From an uncultured Lachnospiraceae bacterium (GTDB lineage Bacteria > Bacillota > Clostridia > Lachnospirales > Lachnospiraceae): a DNA stretch of 16,775 nt. Below the pieces are notes generated by a model, which was not told the DNA's origin, ran no database searches, and worked only from the letters and a program-made list of their open reading frames with translations. How positions within the stretch are numbered: position 1 is the first letter of the stretch; every line of letters starts with the position of its first letter. The position numbers were made by a program, and so were the translations under genes. The stretch spans positions 1 through 16,775 of the forward strand of contig CATXUX010000056.1 in the NCBI GenBank assembly GCA_958402795.1, read 5' to 3'. Positions 13,916 to 16,775 of this stretch are shown here, in pieces.

Positions 13916-14746
13916 ATGAAAGATGTAATGATTTTGACAGGAGCCGGTCAGATTGGCATGGCGATTGCCCGGAGAGTGGGCTACGGAATGAAGATTGTGA
14001 TAGGCGATAAAAAGTTGGAAAACGCAGAGACAATCTCGAAAACGATGAATGACGCAGGGTTCGATACAGTGCCGGTGGAAATGGACTTATCTTCCCGTGA
14101 TTCCATTATGAAACTGATTGAAAAGGCACAGAGTTTTGGCGAAGTCTCCATGCTGGTCAATGCGGCTGGTGTTTCTCCCAGTCAGGCTCCGATTGAAGCA
14201 ATTTTGAAAGTGGATCTGTATGGAACTGCCGTTCTGTTGGAGGAAGTCGGAAAAATTATCAAGAAAGGCGGCGTTGGCGTGACGATTTCCAGTCAGTCCG
14301 GTTGGCGTATGCCTACTTTGACTGCCGAGGAAGATGAACTTCTGGCTACTACACCAACGGAAGAATTGCTGAATCTTCCCCTGCTGCAGCCGGAAAATAT
14401 CCGCGACACGCTGCACGCTTACCAGATGGCGAAACGCTGCAACGAAAAGCGCGTGATGGCAGAAGCTGTTAAGTGGGGCAGGCGCGGCGCCCGTATCAAT
14501 GATATTGCCCCCGGCATTATTGTGACGCCGTTGGCGATTGACGAATTTAACGGCCCCCGCGGAGGCTTCTATAAAAATATGTTTGCAAATTGTCCGGCCG
14601 GACGTCCGGGAACTGCGGATGAAGTGGCAAATGTGGCGGAACTGTTAATGAGCGATAAAGGAGCCTTTATCACCGGTTCCACCTTCCTGATTGACGGCGG
14701 GGCAACGTCCAGCTATTTCTACGGCCCATTAAAGCCGCAGGCATAA
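13916..14746 (+). CDS. SDR family NAD(P)-dependent oxidoreductase
   Basis: A 276-residue classical-type short-chain dehydrogenase/reductase. The dinucleotide loop is TGAGQIG (8-14), NAAG (82-85) is the structural motif, SSQSG (125-129) supplies the catalytic Ser, and Tyr169 with Lys173 (YQMAK) form the catalytic pair. PGIIVTPL (199-206) and the C-terminal ITGSTFLIDGGAT are standard. An insertion of about 30 residues (roughly 131-162) separates the Ser region from Tyr, far more than the usual 12-13 residues, as in some steroid-dehydrogenase-like subgroups. The substrate is unknown. The start is fixed by GGAGAAGGAGG. An upstream promoter was not identified; it may be read from the region before the truncated reductase. 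It is followed directly by an aldo/keto reductase scrap. Confidence 0.92.
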   Translation: MKDVMILTGAGQIGMAIARRVGYGMKIVIGDKKLENAETISKTMNDAGFDTVPVEMDLSSRDSIMKLIEKAQSFGEVSMLVNAAGVSPSQAPIEAILKVDLYGTAVLLEEVGKIIKKGGVGVTISSQSGWRMPTLTAEEDELLATTPTEELLNLPLLQPENIRDTLHAYQMAKRCNEKRVMAEAVKWGRRGARINDIAPGIIVTPLAIDEFNGPRGGFYKNMFANCPAGRPGTADEVANVAELLMSDKGAFITGSTFLIDGGATSSYFYGPLKPQA

Positions 14747-14753
14747 AAAAAGC

Positions 14754-14918
14754 TGCGCCAAAGAGAAGTGTTTGGATTGGGACAACGTAACGATTCCGTC
14801 CTGGGCGATCCGGTTCGCGGCTAGCCTTGAAAATGTGGCGGTTGTGCTTTCCGGTATGTCCAATATGGAACAGATGCTGGACAATACAAGGTTCCGTTGC
14901 CATTGCCTGTCAGCATAA
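14754..14918 (+). pseudogene. aldo/keto reductase fragment
   Basis: One frame reads CAKEKCLDWDNVTIPSWAIR followed by FAASLENVAVVLSGMSNMEQ, then MLDNT. The stretch SWAIRFAASL..V.VVLSGMSNMEQM.DN is characteristic of the C-terminal barrel region of iron-sulfur type aldo/keto reductases. There is no start codon or ribosome binding site, and the catalytic Asp-Tyr-Lys-His part and the C-terminal cysteine motif are missing. After the match the frame runs on as unrelated residues to a stop. It lies eight bases after the SDR stop, so a former SDR-AKR operon has lost most of its last gene. Confidence 0.7.
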
Positions 14919-14933
14919 ACAGCTATTTCTTTG

Positions 14934-14961
14934 CGCACCTATTCAATGGGTGCGTATTTTT
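14934..14961 (+). terminator. rho-independent terminator after the SDR / AKR remnant
   Basis: Stem CGCACC (14934-14939) / GGTGCG (14949-14954), extendable by three pairs including one G-U to leave a 3-base loop, is followed by TATTTTT. It would end the SDR transcript. Confidence 0.75.
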
Positions 14962-14979
14962 GTAGCGGATTATCATAGC

Positions 14980-15076
14980 GAAATTGGAGGAAATACGAAT
15001 CCCTCTATAAAGCGCTTGCCATACTGCCGGAGAAACATTTGCCCCATCGGAGATAAAAAACTACTTGACATTTTGA
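14980..15076 (+). pseudogene. degenerate C-terminal fragment of a second SirTM-type sirtuin gene
   Basis: Two adjoining pieces match the intact sirtuin in this window. In one frame 14980 onward reads EIGGNTNPSIKRLPY, comparable to ELGVGMNTPGIIKYPF. In the next frame, 15029-15061 reads GETFAPSEIKN against GEAFAPSEIKK of the intact gene. At DNA level 15029-15060 and 12264-12295 agree at 29 of 32 bases by my hand alignment. A frame change and a loss of about 15 codons separate the pieces. There is no start codon and no rest of the gene. The -35 box of the TetR promoter sits in its last bases. Confidence 0.65.
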
Positions 15077-15093
15077 ATGTGCTGCTGTATTAT
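15065..15093 (+). promoter_or_regulatory. promoter of the TetR gene
   Basis: A perfect TTGACA (15065-15070) and TATTAT (15088-15093) are separated by 17 bases, 48 bases before the TetR start. Confidence 0.85.
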
Positions 15094-15102
15094 ATATATG
15101 AC

Positions 15103-15117
15103 CAAAATAGAATTTTG
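15103..15117. promoter_or_regulatory. candidate TetR autoregulatory operator
   Basis: Perfect 6-bp inverted repeat CAAAAT / ATTTTG with a 3-base centre, lying 9 bases after the -10 box at about the transcription start. Position and size suit a TetR-family dimer, but the arms are AT-rich and short, so this is tentative. Confidence 0.45.
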
Positions 15118-15140
15118 AGTCGCAGAAAGGAACGGATTAT

Positions 15141-15719
15141 ATGGCAAGAAGTTTTACGGAACGAGAAAAAGATAACATAAAAAAAAGTTTACAGGAAGCC
15201 TGTAAGCAGCGTTGGACACAATACGGCTATAAGAAAACGAGTATCGATGACCTTTGCAGGCAGGTAGGCATCTCAAAGGGGTCCTTTTATCTTTTTTTTG
15301 AATCGAAAGAAGCTCTCTTTTGTGAGGTACTGTGTTCCGTGCAAGAACAAATCTGCAATATGGCATCAGAGGTAATTGAAAAACACAAAGATAAATATGG
15401 CGTTGCAGAAGCCTTAAAGCTCATTTATCAAGAGTATGATAAAAATAATTTTTTATACAATTCGGACAGTATGGATTTTACAATTTTGATGAATAAGTTA
15501 TCAGAGGAACAGGCAAAAAAAGTCGAGAAATCCAATAAAATGAGCCAACAGCTTTTTTTAAGCCAGCCGTATTTGAAATTCAAAATTGATGCGGATTTGG
15601 CGATGTCAGTTATTTATTCTTTAATTATGAATGTTAAAAACAAGGATATTCTTCCTTACAATCACAGGGAAACCTTTGATTTTATGGTTGACCATTTGAT
15701 TGAAAGCATATATGAATAA
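15141..15719 (+). CDS. TetR/AcrR family transcriptional regulator
   Basis: A 192-residue TetR-type repressor. The N-terminal DNA-binding domain is clear: YGYKKTSIDDLCRQVGISKG (28-47) followed by SFYLFFESKEALF (48-60), the conserved helix-turn-helix and the K-E-A-L-F helix. The remaining all-helical ligand domain is divergent and ends with a short helix HLIESIYE. AAAGGAA lies upstream of the ATG. It is followed 58 bases later by a DUF4180 gene on the same strand with no terminator between. TetR plus DUF4180 pairs are common in Firmicutes, so the two probably form a unit. The codon use is strongly AT-rich compared with the left part of the window, like the sirtuin pair. Confidence 0.92.
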   Translation: MARSFTEREKDNIKKSLQEACKQRWTQYGYKKTSIDDLCRQVGISKGSFYLFFESKEALFCEVLCSVQEQICNMASEVIEKHKDKYGVAEALKLIYQEYDKNNFLYNSDSMDFTILMNKLSEEQAKKVEKSNKMSQQLFLSQPYLKFKIDADLAMSVIYSLIMNVKNKDILPYNHRETFDFMVDHLIESIYE

Positions 15720-15777
15720 CTTTACATGCACTCGGAAATGCCTTAAGTATCGTTGTTAAAATTGATGGAGGTATGGA

Positions 15778-16179
15778 ATGAAAACAGAAGTTATAAAGAA
15801 AAATAATACAGAAGTTGCAGTTGTGAACAGTGATGAACTGCTGATTACAGATGTTCAGTCGGCGTTAGACTTGATTATGACAGTAAAATATGAAACGGGC
15901 TGCACAAATATTGCTGTAAACAAGGGCGCTATCATAAATGATTTCTTTGTATTGAGTACTTGTCTGGCAGGAGAAATATTGCAGAAATTCATCAACTATG
16001 ATGTGAGGTTTGCCATATACGGAGATTTTTCAAAATATACAAGTAAACCGTTAAAAGATTTTATGTATGAGAGTAATAAAGGAAAGGATATTTACTTTCA
16101 GCCTACCGCTTCCCTTGCTGTTGACAAGCTCTCCGGATATGCCAGGGACAAAAAAGAGACAAGACAATTACTGAATTGA
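15778..16179 (+). CDS. DUF4180 domain-containing protein
   Basis: A 133-residue soluble protein of the uncharacterised DUF4180 family. Visible family-like features are the central FFVLSTCLAGEILQKFINY (residues about 57-75) followed by VRFAIYGDFSKYTSKPLKDF (76-95) and YESNKGKDIYF (97-107). The compact alpha/beta pattern, with an exposed conserved K-Y-T-S-K-P-L-K-D-F loop, resembles STAS-like folds, but no function is established and I do not assign one. GGAGGTATGGA precedes the ATG. It is co-oriented with TetR upstream. Downstream 16180-16290 holds no gene. Confidence 0.88.
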   Translation: MKTEVIKKNNTEVAVVNSDELLITDVQSALDLIMTVKYETGCTNIAVNKGAIINDFFVLSTCLAGEILQKFINYDVRFAIYGDFSKYTSKPLKDFMYESNKGKDIYFQPTASLAVDKLSGYARDKKETRQLLN

Positions 16180-16220
16180 GATTTTTCTGCTCCTGATTTC
16201 TGAATGCTATATTAAAAAAG

Positions 16221-16232
16221 GTAGAATTCTAC
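16221..16232. promoter_or_regulatory. 12-bp palindrome before the XRE gene (candidate operator)
   Basis: A perfect palindrome GTAGAATTCTAC lies 58 bases before the truncated XRE gene and just after a -10-like TATATT (16208-16213). No matching -35 box was found. It may be an autoregulatory site for the XRE protein; it could also be chance. Confidence 0.35.
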
Positions 16233-16290
16233 TGTTGTTCGGTTGCCGGATCAGTATGTTCCAAGCTAAAATTGACATGGAGGTGATACC

Positions 16291-16437
16291 ATGTTTGAGA
16301 TTGACAAAGAAAAATTTGGCGCTTTTGTGGCTGAACTTCGAAAGGAGAACGGGTTTACGCAAAAAGAGCTTGCCCGGCGGCTGTTTATATCCGATAAAGC
16401 GGTCAGTAAGTGGGAAACAGGAGTTTCACATAGTTAA
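16291..16437 (+). pseudogene. XRE family helix-turn-helix regulator, truncated by an insertion
   Basis: The 48-codon frame starts at an ATG with GGAGGTGA upstream and encodes a clear XRE HTH: VAELRKENGFTQKELARRLF, then ISDKAVSKWETGVS. In complete relatives the WETG motif is followed by a line such as xSLPDISLLxPLAxxLGVTV and then further domains. Here the match stops after WETGVS, and two more codons lead to a stop. The DNA that follows is different in composition and structure, so the gene appears cut by an integrated element. The remaining protein would lack the last HTH helices and is probably non-functional. It is too short for most gene callers. Confidence 0.8.
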
Positions 16438-16497
16438 AGATACCACACCAATCCCACGCTGACTTTTGCTCAACCGATACAGCCGGAGGGCTGGATA

Positions 16498-16551
16498 ACA
16501 AGAAAAGGCGGTATGCGCCCCGTGGAGGGGTAGCGTACCGCCTTTTCTTGT
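16498..16551. repeat. 16-bp perfect inverted repeat (large stem-loop)
   Basis: ACAAGAAAAGGCGGTA (16498-16513) and TACCGCCTTTTCTTGT (16536-16551) are exact inverted copies. The 22-base loop can form an inner CCCC / GGGG stem. It could be a bidirectional terminator or a processing structure at the element end. A smaller CAGCC-GGAG-GGCTG hairpin precedes it at 16480-16493. Confidence 0.85.
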
Positions 16552-16559
16552 GGGGGTTT

Positions 16560-16616
16560 CCAAAGGGGGCAACGCCCCCATTTGGCACACGACTTTGCGA
16601 AGCAAAGTGTAGTGTG
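16560..16616. repeat. two adjacent stem-loops, candidate oriT region
   Basis: First, CCAAAGGGGGC / GCCCCC(A)TTTGG with a 3-base loop (16560-16585). Immediately after, CACAC-G-ACTTTGC / GCAAAGT-GTA-GTGTG with a GAA loop (16586-16616). Such inverted repeats beside a nick site are typical of transfer origins, but no nick motif could be confirmed, so oriT is inference. Confidence 0.5.
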
Positions 16617-16643
16617 TTATACGCTCTGTCGGCGTTGCCGTGA

Positions 16644-16678
16644 AAATGCCGTTGCCGCCGGGGAGGGCAAGGGCATTT
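16644..16678. repeat. stem-loop with 12 pairs
   Basis: AAATGCC-G-TTGCC (16644-16656) pairs with GGCAA-G-GGCATTT (16666-16678) across a 9-base loop, with one opposed G/G. Confidence 0.7.
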
Positions 16679-16689
16679 GAAGCGGCAGG

Positions 16690-16740
16690 AAAACAGGGCT
16701 GTGCTTGTGTGGCGTGGAGCCGCAAGCGCAGGTCTGTTTT
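16690..16740. repeat. long structured stem-loop
   Basis: AAAACAG (16690-16696) pairs with CTGTTTT (16734-16740), then CTGTGCTTG (16699-16707) with CAAGCGCAG (16723-16731, one G-U), then GGC with GCC around a 5-base loop. A 2x2 internal loop separates the two main helices, which looks more like a folded RNA than a plain terminator. Confidence 0.65.
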
Positions 16741-16775
16741 CATCAGCAGACAGGGCGTATATGAAAGCCCCCGTC

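Larger units (their letters stand above)
16429..16775. mobile_element. end of an integrated conjugative or mobilizable element (partial)
   Basis: From about 16429 the sequence interrupts the XRE frame, becomes GC-rich and lacks credible genes, but is full of stem-loops (16480 to 16740). The run with GGGGGCAACGCCCCC, and CACACG then ACTTTGC-GAA-GCAAAGT then GTGTG, resembles sequence I associate with Tn1549-like conjugative transposons of gut Firmicutes; this is from memory and unverified. No integrase or relaxase gene is in the window, so the class and the exact end are uncertain. The other end must lie beyond 16775. Confidence 0.6.

Noticed and set aside
14827..15180. Plus-strand frame of 117 codons running into the TetR gene
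   Set aside because: It has no ribosome binding site at the start, crosses a terminator and the TetR promoter, and mixes an AKR-region shadow with the sirtuin remnant. It is not a gene, though part of it helped reveal the remnant.
16426..16743. Minus-strand frame of 105 codons over the element end
   Set aside because: It consists of translated hairpins, has no family motif, and lies in a highly structured non-coding region.
16761..16775. ATG at 16761 (M-K-A-P-V) as start of a gene leaving the window
   Set aside because: Only five codons are visible and there is no clear ribosome binding site, so it cannot be supported.
1..16775. CRISPR arrays, tRNA or rRNA genes, riboswitches
   Set aside because: No regularly spaced direct repeats, no cloverleaf with a conserved TTCGA arm, and no recognisable riboswitch core were seen.

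Overview
The window looks like chromosome of a gut Lachnospiraceae-type Firmicute (Clostridium cluster XIVa relative). This is an inference from strong AGGAGG-type ribosome binding sites, textbook sigma-A promoters, a CIRCE element on clpB, and gene types common in that family (stand-alone PduL, AEC permease, cytidylate-kinase-like protein, DUF4180). No rRNA, tRNA or CRISPR array was seen.

Left part (1-9400) is ordinary housekeeping and metabolic sequence. It holds pduL and an AEC permease (+), a cytidylate-kinase-like gene (-) divergent from a trmO-type tRNA methyltransferase (+), a minus-strand operon alkD-like / dinB / membrane acyltransferase, and a monocistronic clpB (-). clpB has a CIRCE operator fused to its -35 box and a strong terminator.

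Middle part (9430-12353) is the most interesting. A single-cysteine Rrf2 repressor (-) faces a YwnB-like NAD(P)-binding protein (+). Between them are two near-consensus promoters and three matching operators of the form TGTAA-N9-TTACA, two of which carry the -35 TTGACA inside their spacer. Downstream on the + strand, with short gaps and an overlap, are a macrodomain ADP-ribosyl hydrolase and a class M sirtuin (SirTM), the two enzymes of a reversible protein ADP-ribosylation system. The usual partners GcvH-L and LplA2 are not here. The layout suggests, but does not prove, that an Rrf2 redox switch controls ADP-ribosylation.

Right part (12354-16430) is a patchwork of intact and decaying genes: a LysR regulator, an N-terminally truncated flavodoxin-like gene, an intact SDR, an aldo/keto reductase scrap, a scrap of a second sirtuin-type gene, then a TetR regulator and a DUF4180 gene with their own promoter. 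The last gene, an XRE-type regulator, breaks off inside its HTH domain. From about 16429 the DNA changes to GC-rich sequence packed with six tandem stem-loops, which I read as the end of an integrated conjugative or mobilizable element.
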